Below, in pieces: positions 8,539 to 16,829 of a DNA stretch of 64,000 bases (the stretch's first letter is position 1; each line of letters begins with the position of its first letter). The position numbers and the translations under genes were made by a program. Source of the stretch: JAKFWI01 sp031399165. GTDB lineage: Bacteria > Pseudomonadota > Alphaproteobacteria > Caulobacterales > Aquidulcibacteraceae. The stretch lies in assembly GCA_031399165.1 (NCBI GenBank), contig JANNOO010000041.1, positions 1-64,000 of the forward strand, given 5' to 3'. The notes beneath the pieces are model-generated. The model saw only the letters and a list, made by a program, of their open reading frames with translations, did not search any database and was not told the origin of the DNA.

Positions 8539-9920
8539 TGCGCGTGATGAATCCGCTGAAGCGCCTAGGCGCCGTCTCGGGCCAACCCATCGCCCAGCAG
8601 GTGATGCTGCTGATCATCGCCGCGCTGATCATCGCCAATGTTGTAAACATCGCCATTCTCGTCGCCCAGCCGCCGCCGCAGCGTCAAATTTCCGATTTCC
8701 GGCAGGTTATCTCGCGTATCAAAACGGCGATGCCGCAACTCGAGCAGGGCGCCGGCCGGCGCGCGGTGCTGGAACGGATCAGCGACCGTTCGCTGCAGTT
8801 TACTCTGACGCAGGAGCTGCCACCGCGCGGCGGCGATGCGCTTTCCGACCTCATGGAGAAGCGCGCCGCGCACCTGTTGAGCCTTCCGCGCGAAGCAATT
8901 CGGGCCAACATGCTCAGCCGTAACACGCTTATCCAGGAATTGATCAAGGATACGGGCGTTAGCGACGAGGTGATAGATTCGCTTGGATTTGTGGGGCCAA
9001 CGCAGATCGCGATCCAACTCACCAACGGCGATTGGGCGACGGCGCGCATGGGGCGTCAGCCGGAGCAGGACGTCTGGTTGCGCACCATATTTCTCGCGTT
9101 CATCGGCGCCACGCTGCTGCTGACACCGCTCGGTCTGCTGTTCGCGCGGCGGCTTGCCTCACCCATCGGTGAATTCGCAGTCGCCGCCGAACAATTGGGG
9201 CGCAACCCACACGCTGCGCTGATGGAAGAAAAAGGGCCGCGTGAATTGCGCGCCGCTGTGCGGGCGTTCAACACCATGCAAAAGCGGCTGCACAAATTCG
9301 TCGAGGGCCGCACGTTGATGCTCGCCGCGATATCGCACGATCTGCGCACGCCGCTGCAGCGCCTCCGCTTCCGGATCGACTCGCTGGACGACGCATCACG
9401 CACCGCGATGCTGGCCGACATAGAAGAGATGGAGGCGATGATCGGCTCAACCCTCACTTTCGCGTCCGACGAAGCCGCGCCAGCCGCGCGCGAGACTCTC
9501 GATCTCGGCGCGCTGGTTTCCAGCGTGTGCGACGAAGCAGCTGACGCGGGCGGCAGCGCTCAATGCGCGGAGACCGAGCGCGTGGTCGTACAGGGTGATC
9601 CCGTTCGCCTGAAACGCGCGCTGAGCAATCTGGTCTACAACGCGATGAAATATGCCGGCGGCGCGGAAGTGCGCGTGGGCCGGGAGGCCGGTGCGGCGGT
9701 GGTTGAGGTGGCCGATCGCGGGCCTGGCATCCCGGCGGACCGCCTGGAAGAGATGTTTCAGCCGTTCAGGAGACTGGAGCCCTCCCGCAGCCGGGCTACT
9801 GGCGGCGCCGGTCTGGGCCTTTCGATCGCGCGCACGATCGCCCGGGCCCATGGCGGCGACGTTACGCTCTCCCCGCGTTCAGGCGGCGGGCTGACCGCAA
9901 GGCTCGTTCTGCCAGCCTAG
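8535..9920 (+). CDS. EnvZ-type sensor histidine kinase
   Basis: A 461-residue membrane kinase, partner of the preceding regulator. It has a first transmembrane helix near residues 20-41 (MLLIIAALIIANVVNIAILV), a periplasmic sensing domain of about 140 residues, a second helix near 183-203, a HAMP segment, the phospho-acceptor His268 in ISHDLRTPLQRLRF, then N, G1 and G2 boxes (LVYNAMKYA, VADRGPGIP, GGAGLGLSIA). The start overlaps the regulator's stop. The signal is unknown, but the location between tolC and macAB suggests envelope or antimicrobial stress. Confidence 0.93.
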   Translation: MMRVMNPLKRLGAVSGQPIAQQVMLLIIAALIIANVVNIAILVAQPPPQRQISDFRQVISRIKTAMPQLEQGAGRRAVLERISDRSLQFTLTQELPPRGGDALSDLMEKRAAHLLSLPREAIRANMLSRNTLIQELIKDTGVSDEVIDSLGFVGPTQIAIQLTNGDWATARMGRQPEQDVWLRTIFLAFIGATLLLTPLGLLFARRLASPIGEFAVAAEQLGRNPHAALMEEKGPRELRAAVRAFNTMQKRLHKFVEGRTLMLAAISHDLRTPLQRLRFRIDSLDDASRTAMLADIEEMEAMIGSTLTFASDEAAPAARETLDLGALVSSVCDEAADAGGSAQCAETERVVVQGDPVRLKRALSNLVYNAMKYAGGAEVRVGREAGAAVVEVADRGPGIPADRLEEMFQPFRRLEPSRSRATGGAGLGLSIARTIARAHGGDVTLSPRSGGGLTARLVLPA

Positions 9921-10104
9921 TCTAACAAGAGATTAATCTGGCGACGGAATGCGCGCTGCCCGCCGTTTGATACAAGACGCAACGCGAGCGCCAATCCCCG
10001 ACATAATGGCGAAATCGCGCTGCTTTAAAGTTGTACGTGAGCAACAAGGTTCACGCGCCGTTGCGCGTTGCCTGACAACGCGGCGGAGATAACGAAGGTT
10101 GAGC

Positions 10105-11826
10105 ATGGCTGAGAACGAAGGAACCACCGGGGCCGGCTGGAAATCGGCGCTTTCCCCCAAATGGTGGCTCGCGCCAAAGCGCCGCCGCCCTGTTCTGTTT
10201 GGCGGGGTCGTAGTTGTGGCCGCGCTGCTGGGGATTGCGTTCTTCCAACCCGAAAAGGCGCCGGAATACCGCACCGAAGCGGTCAGGCGCATGGACTTGA
10301 CCAAATCGATTTCCGCATCCGGCACGCTGCAGGCGGTCGAAAGCGTGCAGATCGGTTCGCAGGTCTCCGGCGAGGTGAGGGAGGTCTACGTCGATTTCAA
10401 CTCGCAGGTGAAGAAGGGCCAGTTGCTGGCCGTGATCGACACCGCGCAATTGGTCAGCCGCGTGCGCCAGAGCGAGGCTTCGCTGGCGTCCGCCCAGGCG
10501 ACGCTGAAACAGGCGGAAGCCGATTTCCAGCGCCAGAAACGCCTCGCAGCGGCCGATCTCGTGGCGGACAAAGACGCGCAGGACGCCGACGCTGCGCGCG
10601 CCAAGGCGATCGCGGCCGTGCAACAGGCCAGCGCCGCGCTGCAAAGCGACCGCTCAAATCTCAGCTATGCGGAAATTCGTTCGCCGATTGACGGCATCGT
10701 GATCAATCGCACCGTCGATCCTGGCAACACTGTGGCGGCCAGCTTCGCGGCGCCCAACCTCTTCGTCGTGGCGAATGATCTATCGAAACTTGAAATTCGT
10801 ATCCTGGTCGATGAGGCCGATATCGGCGTCGTGCGCGAAGGCCAGGCGGTGAAGTTCAGCGTCGACGCCTTCCCCGACGAAGCGTTCGACGGCGCGATCT
10901 CCCAGGTGCGCAAGCAGCCTGTCACCAGCGCCAATGTCGTCACTTATGAAGTGATGGCGCTGGCCAACAATCCAGGCAACCGTCTGCTCCCCGGCATGAC
11001 GGCGAACGTCGATATCGTCACCGAGCAGCATAAAGACGTGCTCGCCTTGCCAATGACGGCCTTACGCTGGCGTCCGGCGGACGCCCCGGCGCTCCCGCCG
11101 GGTCAGGGCGGGCAACGTCAAGGCGGTGGTCCGGGCGGCGGGTTTGCCGGTGCAGGCCCCCCTCCCGGCGGTTTTGCCGGCGGCGGCGGCCAACGGCCAG
11201 GCGGCATGGGTCCAGGCGGCATGGGTGGCGGCCAACGTCAAGGCGGCATGGGCGGCATGGGCGGCCTCCCCGCCGAACTTATTGCGACGCAGCTTTCCCT
11301 CACCGACAAGCAGAAGACCCAGTTCCAGGCTATTTCCGAACAGGCCAACGCCGATCGCCGCGCTGCCTTCCAGACCGCGGGCGACGATCAGGCGCGCGCC
11401 GTAGCGATGCGCGCGTCGAACGACAAGATGTTCGATGAACTCGGCAAAATCCTCACCAAGGAACAACAGCCAAAACTCGCCGCCTTACGCGAGATGATGG
11501 CGGCGCGCGGCGGCCGCAATGGCGGCCCGCCCCGCATGGTCTATGTGCTGAAAGACAAGAAGCCTGTCCCGCTGGTCACGCGCACTGCGGCGGATGATGG
11601 GTCATGGGCCGAGATTGTCGGCGGCGAGGTGAAGCAGGGCGATCTCGTGATCACCGGCGGCGGCCCGCTGCCGAAGGGTCAGGCGGCGGCGCCGGCTGGC
11701 CAGCGTCAAGGCTTGCCGGGCGGCGGCTTCGGCGGACCAGGAGGCGGCTTCGGCGGACCGGGCGGCGGCTTCGGCGGACCAGGCGGCGGACCGCCTGGCG
11801 GTGGCTTTGGCGGCGGACGCGGATGA
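10105..11826 (+). CDS. macA: MacA-like periplasmic adaptor with an inserted LTxxQ domain and Gly-rich linkers
   Basis: A 573-residue HlyD/MacA-type adaptor linking the MacB transporter to TolC. The order is one N-terminal membrane helix (FGGVVVVAALLGIAFFQ), lipoyl half (GTLQAVESVQIGSQVSGEV), helical hairpin, second lipoyl half (YAEIRSPIDGIVINRTVDPG), beta-barrel, then an unusual insert. The insert has a Gly-rich linker (about residues 335-390) and a helical segment with two LTxxQ motifs (LTDKQ and LTKEQ) as in Spy/CpxP periplasmic chaperones. The C-terminal membrane-proximal piece and a GGGFGGP repeat tail follow. Typical MacA proteins are about 370-400 residues. The ATG at 10105 has GAAGG six bases upstream and is preferred over TTG at 10099. 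Confidence 0.88.
   Translation: MAENEGTTGAGWKSALSPKWWLAPKRRRPVLFGGVVVVAALLGIAFFQPEKAPEYRTEAVRRMDLTKSISASGTLQAVESVQIGSQVSGEVREVYVDFNSQVKKGQLLAVIDTAQLVSRVRQSEASLASAQATLKQAEADFQRQKRLAAADLVADKDAQDADAARAKAIAAVQQASAALQSDRSNLSYAEIRSPIDGIVINRTVDPGNTVAASFAAPNLFVVANDLSKLEIRILVDEADIGVVREGQAVKFSVDAFPDEAFDGAISQVRKQPVTSANVVTYEVMALANNPGNRLLPGMTANVDIVTEQHKDVLALPMTALRWRPADAPALPPGQGGQRQGGGPGGGFAGAGPPPGGFAGGGGQRPGGMGPGGMGGGQRQGGMGGMGGLPAELIATQLSLTDKQKTQFQAISEQANADRRAAFQTAGDDQARAVAMRASNDKMFDELGKILTKEQQPKLAALREMMAARGGRNGGPPRMVYVLKDKKPVPLVTRTAADDGSWAEIVGGEVKQGDLVITGGGPLPKGQAAAPAGQRQGLPGGGFGGPGGGFGGPGGGFGGPGGGPPGGGFGGGRG
11722..11784 (+). repeat. Three 21-base repeats encoding GGFGGPG in the macA tail
   Basis: Three near-identical 21-base units, differing only at third codon positions, encode consecutive GGFGGPG heptads at the C-terminus of the adaptor. 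In-frame copy changes would alter tail length without frameshift. Confidence 0.85.
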
Positions 11827-12551
11827 CGCCGCCCGCCTCCGCGCCGCGTCTCGACATCGTCCGCGCCCGGCCGATGATCACGGCGCGCGACCTGAAGAAG
11901 ATCTACAAGATGGGCGACAATGAAGTGCGCGCGCTGGACGGCGTCAGCTTCACTGTTCATCCCGGCGAATATGTTGCGGTGATCGGCCCTTCAGGTTCTG
12001 GCAAATCCACGCTGATGAACATACTCGGCGGACTCGATCGTCCCGATCATGGCTCCTACGTGTTCGAAGGCGAAGAAGTCGCGGAAATGGACGACGATGA
12101 TCTGGCCTCGTTCCGCAACCGCAAGATCGGCTTCATCTTCCAGTCGTTCCAACTGCTGCCGCGCCTCGATGCGCGTCACAATGTGGAACTGCCGATGATC
12201 TACGCTGGCATTCCGCGCGCCGAGCGCATGGCGCGCGCGGACGCGATGCTTGAGCGTGTCGGCCTGGCCACGCGCGGTGATCACCGGCCGACGCAGCTTT
12301 CCGGCGGCCAGCAACAGCGTGTAGCCGTTGCCCGCGCGCTGGCGAGCCAACCCAGTCTTCTGCTCGCCGATGAGCCCACGGGGGCGCTGGATTCGAAAAC
12401 CGGCGCGGAAGTGCTGGAGATGTTCGACGAACTGAACCGCAGTGGCGTGACGCTCGTTGTCGTCACGCACGATCACGGCGTGGCTGAGCGCGCCCAACGC
12501 GTCATCGAAATGCGAGACGGTAAAATCACGCGCGACGGAGCACCGACATGA
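11823..12551 (+). CDS. macB: MacB-type ABC transporter ATP-binding protein
   Basis: This 242-residue ATPase of the LolD/MacB class powers the MacAB-TolC pump. Visible motifs are Walker A GPSGSGKST, the Q-loop in IGFIFQSFQLLPRL, the signature LSGGQQQRVAVARAL, Walker B LLLADEPTGALDS and the switch His in VVVTHDHGVA. The ATG at 11823 overlaps the macA stop (ATGA); an internal Met, MITARDLKKIYKMG, is an alternative at 11874. In E. coli MacB the ATPase and permease are fused, whereas here they are two genes overlapping by four bases. Confidence 0.93.
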   Translation: MTPPASAPRLDIVRARPMITARDLKKIYKMGDNEVRALDGVSFTVHPGEYVAVIGPSGSGKSTLMNILGGLDRPDHGSYVFEGEEVAEMDDDDLASFRNRKIGFIFQSFQLLPRLDARHNVELPMIYAGIPRAERMARADAMLERVGLATRGDHRPTQLSGGQQQRVAVARALASQPSLLLADEPTGALDSKTGAEVLEMFDELNRSGVTLVVVTHDHGVAERAQRVIEMRDGKITRDGAPT

Positions 12552-13870
12552 GCCACGCCGAAGACCTGCTTGACCGCCCGCTTGCGCCCGCCCCGGCCGC
12601 AAAAAAATCGCCAACGCGTGAGGAGCAAGGCCTCGGCGTCATGCAATGGGGCGATCTGCTCGGCACCGCGATCGGCGCCATCAAGGCGCACCCGATGCGC
12701 TCCTCGCTCACCGCGCTCGGCGTGGTGATCGGCGTGGCTTCCGTGGTCGCGATGACGTCCATTGGCCTGGGCGCGCAGAAGCAGGTTGAATCGGCGATCA
12801 GCAATCTGGGCTCCAACCTGTTGATGGTCATGCCCAACGCCTTCCGCCAGGGTGGTGTCAACATGGGCGCGGGCACGCGTGTCTCGCTTACCGACCGGGA
12901 TGCAGCCGCGCTGAAGGACGGCCTGCCGGACGCGCTTTCGGTATCAACCTCCGCCAACTCGCGTCAGCAATTGATCTGGGAAGGCAATAACTACAACAGC
13001 CAAATTCAAGGCACTGGTTCGGTCGATTTTCTTGAAACACGCGATTGGAAGATGAGCTCGGGCAGGTTCTTTGACGATCGCGAAATCCGCACCGGCGCGA
13101 AGGTCGCCGTCGTGGGCACCACGGTTGTGCGGGAATTGTTCGGCGGCGCCGATCCGATTGGCCAGCGCATACGCGCAGGCAACACGCCGCTAGAAATTGT
13201 CGGCGTTCTGGCGTCAAAGGGCCAGACCGGCATGCAGGACATGGACGATGTGGTGCTTGCACCGATCGATGTGGTTCGTTCGCGCATGAAAGGCCGCAAC
13301 GCGGTCGTCGGCGCCGTGGACACGATCTATGTCAAAGGCTCCTCGTCGGAACAGCTCACCGCGCTGCAAAACAGCGCGACGCAGCTCCTGCGCGAGCGGC
13401 ATAAGATCACCGATCCAAGTCAGGACGATTTCCGCATCCTCAACAGCGCTTCGCTGCTTGAGGCCGGTCAATCGACCACGCAGACCTTTACGCTGCTGCT
13501 TGGCGGCGTGGCGGCGGTTTCGCTGCTGGTCGGCGGCGTCGGCATCATGAACATCATGCTCGTAGCCGTGACCGAGCGTACGCGCGAGATTGGATTGCGC
13601 ATGGCGCTGGGCGCGCGGCGCAAGGATATCCTGCGCCAGTTCGCCATCGAATCCACGGCGCTGGCCATGGCCGGCGGCCTTGTTGGACTGCTGATCGGGG
13701 TGTTGATCGCCTATGTGCTGTCGCTGGTCGGCGGCTGGCCAATGTCGGTCGCCGCGTGGGCGCCGCCAGTGGCCGTTGGCTTCTCGGCGGTGATCGGTAT
13801 CGGCTTCGGCGCCTACCCCGCCTACCAGGCCGCCCAGCTCGATCCGATCGAAGCGCTCCGCCGGGATTAA
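12548..13870 (+). CDS. MacB-type ABC transporter permease
   Basis: A 440-residue permease with the MacB/FtsX architecture: an N-terminal cytoplasmic extension, first helix (SSLTALGVVIGVASVVAMTS), a periplasmic MacB core domain of about 220 residues, then the FtsX domain with three helices, including LVGGVGIMNIMLVAVTERTR and IGLRMALGARRKDILRQF, which are classic family motifs. The start ATG overlaps the ATPase stop. With the adaptor and TolC it should export a macrolide, peptide or siderophore-like substrate from the periplasm. The substrate is not evident. Confidence 0.93.
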   Translation: MSHAEDLLDRPLAPAPAAKKSPTREEQGLGVMQWGDLLGTAIGAIKAHPMRSSLTALGVVIGVASVVAMTSIGLGAQKQVESAISNLGSNLLMVMPNAFRQGGVNMGAGTRVSLTDRDAAALKDGLPDALSVSTSANSRQQLIWEGNNYNSQIQGTGSVDFLETRDWKMSSGRFFDDREIRTGAKVAVVGTTVVRELFGGADPIGQRIRAGNTPLEIVGVLASKGQTGMQDMDDVVLAPIDVVRSRMKGRNAVVGAVDTIYVKGSSSEQLTALQNSATQLLRERHKITDPSQDDFRILNSASLLEAGQSTTQTFTLLLGGVAAVSLLVGGVGIMNIMLVAVTERTREIGLRMALGARRKDILRQFAIESTALAMAGGLVGLLIGVLIAYVLSLVGGWPMSVAAWAPPVAVGFSAVIGIGFGAYPAYQAAQLDPIEALRRD

Positions 13871-13881
13871 CGAAACGCGGC

Positions 13882-13912
13882 TTGCGCATTATACAAAAAT
13901 TTGTATAATGCG
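13882..13912 (+). promoter_or_regulatory. Promoter embedded in a perfect palindrome before the toxin gene
   Basis: A 28-base perfect inverted repeat (13-base arms, 2-base centre) spans 13885-13912 and contains a consensus -10 box TATAAT at 13904-13909, with TTGCGC at 13882-13887 sixteen bases upstream. The -10 ends only eight bases before the toxin ATG at 13918, so the transcript would be leaderless or nearly so. The palindrome is the expected operator for autoregulation by the toxin-antitoxin complex. Confidence 0.8.
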
Positions 13913-13917
13913 GGTCG

Positions 13918-14271
13918 ATGGCCAGAACGCCTCTGAAGCCGGTCGAGTTTCGGGCAAGCGCTCTAGGTGATCTGCGCGCGTTTCCAGAAGCCGCCCGCCG
14001 GGAAACTGGATTTCAGCTCGACCTGGTGCAGCGTGGCCGCGAGCCGGACGACTGGAAATCTATGCCGACGATTGGCGCGGGCGTTCAGGAAATCCGGATT
14101 CGCGACCAGGCTGGCGCATTCCGCGTCGTCTATGTCACCAAGTTTGGGGAAGCGATTTTCGTGCTGCATTGCTTTCAGAAGAAAACGCAACGCACCAGCA
14201 GCGCAGACATTGCAACGGCAAAGGCCCGCTATCGCGCGCTGGTGAAAGAACGAAAGGAGCAAGGACGATGA
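13918..14271 (+). CDS. RelE/HigB-superfamily toxin (Gp49-like)
   Basis: A 117-residue protein of the phage Gp49-like/HigB toxin family, probable ribosome-dependent mRNA interferases. The family pattern is visible: FRASALGDLRAFPEAARRE, then GAGVQEIRIRDQAGAFRVVY and FVLHCFQKKTQRTSSADIATAK. The toxin precedes the antitoxin, as in higBA, and its stop overlaps the antitoxin start as ATGA. It lies just behind macB but under its own palindromic promoter, so it is a separate transcription unit. Confidence 0.9.
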   Translation: MARTPLKPVEFRASALGDLRAFPEAARRETGFQLDLVQRGREPDDWKSMPTIGAGVQEIRIRDQAGAFRVVYVTKFGEAIFVLHCFQKKTQRTSSADIATAKARYRALVKERKEQGR

Positions 14272-14561
14272 CGACCCGAGCAAACCGCTTTGCATCCGTT
14301 TGGGACGCGATCGAGATCGTGCCGGGAGAGGCCGCAAACATGAAGCTGCGCGCGCGGTTGATGATCGCGCTTCGTGATCACATCGAGCGCGCCAAGCTCA
14401 GCCAAAGCGCCGCTGCCGAGTTGCTGGGCGTCACGCAGCCGAGAATCTCCGATCTGATGCGTGGAAAAATCGATCTATTCAGCCTTGATATGCTGGTGAA
14501 CATGCTCGGCGCGGCGGGCCACGAGGTCGCCGTTACGATCAACGGGAAGAAAGCCGCCTGA
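14268..14561 (+). CDS. XRE-family HTH antitoxin partner
   Basis: A 97-residue Cro/CI-type protein with helix-turn-helix LSQSAAAELLGVTQPRISDLMRG near residues 43-65, and a C-terminal segment typical of the antitoxins that accompany Gp49-like toxins (LDMLVNMLGAAGHEVAVTI). It should neutralise the upstream toxin and bind the palindrome at 13885-13912. The ATG at 14268 overlaps the toxin stop. A longer reading frame upstream is only the alternate frame of the toxin gene. Confidence 0.9.
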   Translation: MTTRANRFASVWDAIEIVPGEAANMKLRARLMIALRDHIERAKLSQSAAAELLGVTQPRISDLMRGKIDLFSLDMLVNMLGAAGHEVAVTINGKKAA

Positions 14562-14637
14562 CCTGCCAAGAAACCACTAAGCCCGCGTTCTAGGCGCTTG
14601 CGCCAGGGGCGGCCAGTGCTCTATGACCGCCCTTCCC

Positions 14638-14712
14638 GCGCGCGTAGCTCAGCGGGAGAGCACTACCTTGACATGGTAGGGGTCACAGGTTCGATCCCTG
14701 TCGCGCGCACCA
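14638..14712 (+). tRNA. tRNA-Val (GAC), CCA encoded
   Basis: A complete cloverleaf of 75 bases is visible: acceptor GCGCGCG (14638-14644) pairs with CGCGCGC (14702-14708), the D-arm starts GCTC, the anticodon stem CTACC/GGTAG encloses the loop TTGACAT with anticodon GAC at 14670-14672, and the T-arm ACAGG/CCTGT carries TTCGATC. Discriminator A and CCA follow. GAC reads GTC/GTT valine codons. Confidence 0.96.
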
Positions 14713-14836
14713 GCGGCCCAGGTGGGCGAGCGCCGCGCCAGCGCCAAACGCCACGACCGCGACTAACAGTGTTACCCGGCGAACCAGTGTGCCACGTAAC
14801 TTGTCACGCTGGCGATCAGCGCGAGGAGATCAGATC

Positions 14837-16792
14837 ATGGCAGCCGAACCCGTCCTTACGGCAACGCGCGAGCAATTGATCCACGCGCTCTATGAGGCCG
14901 CCGAGCTCGAGCACAATTTGATGTGCACCTACCTCTACGCCGCGTTCAGCCTGAAGGACGGCGAGGGTGAAGGCCTGAGCGCCGGTGAGGCCGAAGCGGT
15001 GAAGCGCTGGCGGCGCACGATCCTTGATGTTGCCATCGATGAGATGAGCCATCTGACGGCGGTGTGGAATATCACCGCCGCACTTGGTGGAAGCCCAGCG
15101 TTTGGCCGTGATAATTTTCCGCTCGATCCGGGCGGCCTGCCGGGCGGCGTCGTCGTGAAGCTCGCGCCGTTTAACATGGATGTGCTGCAGCACTTCATCC
15201 ACCTCGAACGGCCTTCGGGCTCGGACGAACCTGATGGCCGCGGCTTCCAGCACTATTCGTTCAAGCGCGGCGCGCCGAAGCCGCGGCTGACGCCGATGGC
15301 CATCGACTACGAGACGGTCGGCCAATTTTATCACACGATGGAATTTGCGTTGAACCATATGGCCGAGAAACTCGGCGAAAAGAATTTGTTCTGCGGTGAT
15401 CCCGGTCTGCAGCTTTCGCCCGCGGAGATCGATCTCAAGGGCGCCAAGCCCGTGCTGTGCCTGAAGACCGCGGTCGCGGCGTGCGCGGCCATCATCTCCG
15501 AAGGCGAAGGCGCGAGCGAAGAGAGCCCAAATTCCCACTATTGCCGCTTCCGGACGATCCGCGACGAATATCAGGCGCTTCTCAAGACCAACCCGAATTT
15601 CGCGCCCGCCCATCCAGCCGCGACCAATCCCGTGCTGCGGCGCCCGCCGATTGCCGGAGACCGGGTTTGGCTGGAGGATGATGCGGCCGCTGAAATCGTC
15701 GATGTCGCCAACGCGGCATATCAAACCATGCTGCGTTTGATTGCGTATTCCTATTCCGTGTACGGGCCAAGCGCAGAGAAAAGTCTCGCTGTCGATCTTG
15801 GCGTCGATCTTATGAAGGCGATAACGCCTCTCGCAGAGAGCGCCGCACGCCGGCCGGCCGGTCCGTCCTATCCAAACTGCAACGCGGGCGTGTCGTTCAC
15901 GGCGCTGCGGGATTCAGCGCCGTTCCCGCAAGGCGCCAGCGCGCATCGGTTCTTTACCGAGCGCATGAGCGAGCTCGCAAAATACGCCGAACGCCTGGAT
16001 CAAAGCGATGCACGCGTGGCGCGCGCGTCCGGTTTGATCAAGGCGCTGGCCGCGCGGGCGCAGCGATTTAATACGATGACGGCGGCGGCGCCGGTTGCAA
16101 GCGGCCTCGCGCCCTCGCCTGTCGCCAGGCCCGCGCCGCCGACAGTATTGGTTGATGGCGCCGAGGTGGTCGAAGGCGAGACGGTGCAGATTACTTTCAA
16201 CGCCAAACTCTGCATCCATTCGCGCTTCTGCGTGACTGGCGCGCCGAAGGTGTTTCTCGCCAATGTGCAAGGCCCGTGGATTCATCCCGATGACATGGAT
16301 GCGCAAGAGCTTATGGCTGTGTCCCGCGAATGCCCTTCTGGCGCGATCCAGTATCGCCGCAGGGATGGCGGACCGGAGGAGCACGCACCGCCGGTGAACC
16401 TGATCTCCGTGCGTGAAGCTGGGCCCTATGGATTTCGCGGCGATCTGAGCATCGACGGCAAGCCGTTTGGCTATCGCGCCACGTTGTGCCGCTGCGGCGC
16501 GTCGAAGAACAAGCCGTTCTGCGATGGCTCACATCACGACGTACATTTCAGCGCCAGCGGCGAACCGCCGACGGGCGGCAACACCGATATGCTCGCCATC
16601 CGCGATGGGCCGGTTGAAGTGTCGCCGCAACTCGACGGCCCGCTGATGGTGCGTGGCAATCTGGAGATCATCTCCGGCACCGGCCGCGTCGTTGCGCGTC
16701 AACAGGCGGCAAAACTCTGCCGCTGCGGGCATTCCAGCACCAAACCCTTCTGCGACGGCACGCATGCGCAGGTGGGCTTCAGGTCAGGCTAG
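14837..16792 (+). CDS. Ferritin-like / divergent ferredoxin / double CDGSH fusion protein
   Basis: A 651-residue cytoplasmic fusion. Residues 1 to about 240 form a ferritin-like helical domain of the VioB/iminophenyl-pyruvate dimer synthase type (ALYEAAELEHNLMCTYLYA; AIDEMSHLTAVWNI), with Glu and His that could bind a di-metal centre. Near residues 455-515 is a divergent 4Fe-4S segment (CIHSRFC and later CPSGAIQY). The C-terminus has two CDGSH iron-sulfur motifs, CRCGASKNKPFCDGSH and CRCGHSSTKPFCDGTH, each ready to hold a 2Fe-2S cluster with 3Cys-1His ligation. The ATG at 14837 follows AGGAG by eight bases. A redox or oxygenase-like role on an unknown substrate is inferred. Confidence 0.85.
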   Translation: MAAEPVLTATREQLIHALYEAAELEHNLMCTYLYAAFSLKDGEGEGLSAGEAEAVKRWRRTILDVAIDEMSHLTAVWNITAALGGSPAFGRDNFPLDPGGLPGGVVVKLAPFNMDVLQHFIHLERPSGSDEPDGRGFQHYSFKRGAPKPRLTPMAIDYETVGQFYHTMEFALNHMAEKLGEKNLFCGDPGLQLSPAEIDLKGAKPVLCLKTAVAACAAIISEGEGASEESPNSHYCRFRTIRDEYQALLKTNPNFAPAHPAATNPVLRRPPIAGDRVWLEDDAAAEIVDVANAAYQTMLRLIAYSYSVYGPSAEKSLAVDLGVDLMKAITPLAESAARRPAGPSYPNCNAGVSFTALRDSAPFPQGASAHRFFTERMSELAKYAERLDQSDARVARASGLIKALAARAQRFNTMTAAAPVASGLAPSPVARPAPPTVLVDGAEVVEGETVQITFNAKLCIHSRFCVTGAPKVFLANVQGPWIHPDDMDAQELMAVSRECPSGAIQYRRRDGGPEEHAPPVNLISVREAGPYGFRGDLSIDGKPFGYRATLCRCGASKNKPFCDGSHHDVHFSASGEPPTGGNTDMLAIRDGPVEVSPQLDGPLMVRGNLEIISGTGRVVARQQAAKLCRCGHSSTKPFCDGTHAQVGFRSG

Positions 16793-16829
16793 CCTGGCGG
16801 ACGAAAGACGCTCGCGCGCTTCGCCCGCC

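Noticed and set aside
11604..11822. N-terminal extension of the MacB ATPase
   Set aside because: This stretch is an alternate frame of the Gly-rich macA tail. The ATG at 11823 overlapping the macA stop is the natural start.
14562..14836. Integration site at tRNA-Val next to the toxin-antitoxin pair
   Set aside because: I found no second copy of the tRNA 3' end, no integrase and no change in gene content that would mark an integrated element.
14816..15724. 302-codon frame opposite the ferritin-like domain
   Set aside because: No motif, atypical composition and no ribosome site; the plus-strand protein is conserved.
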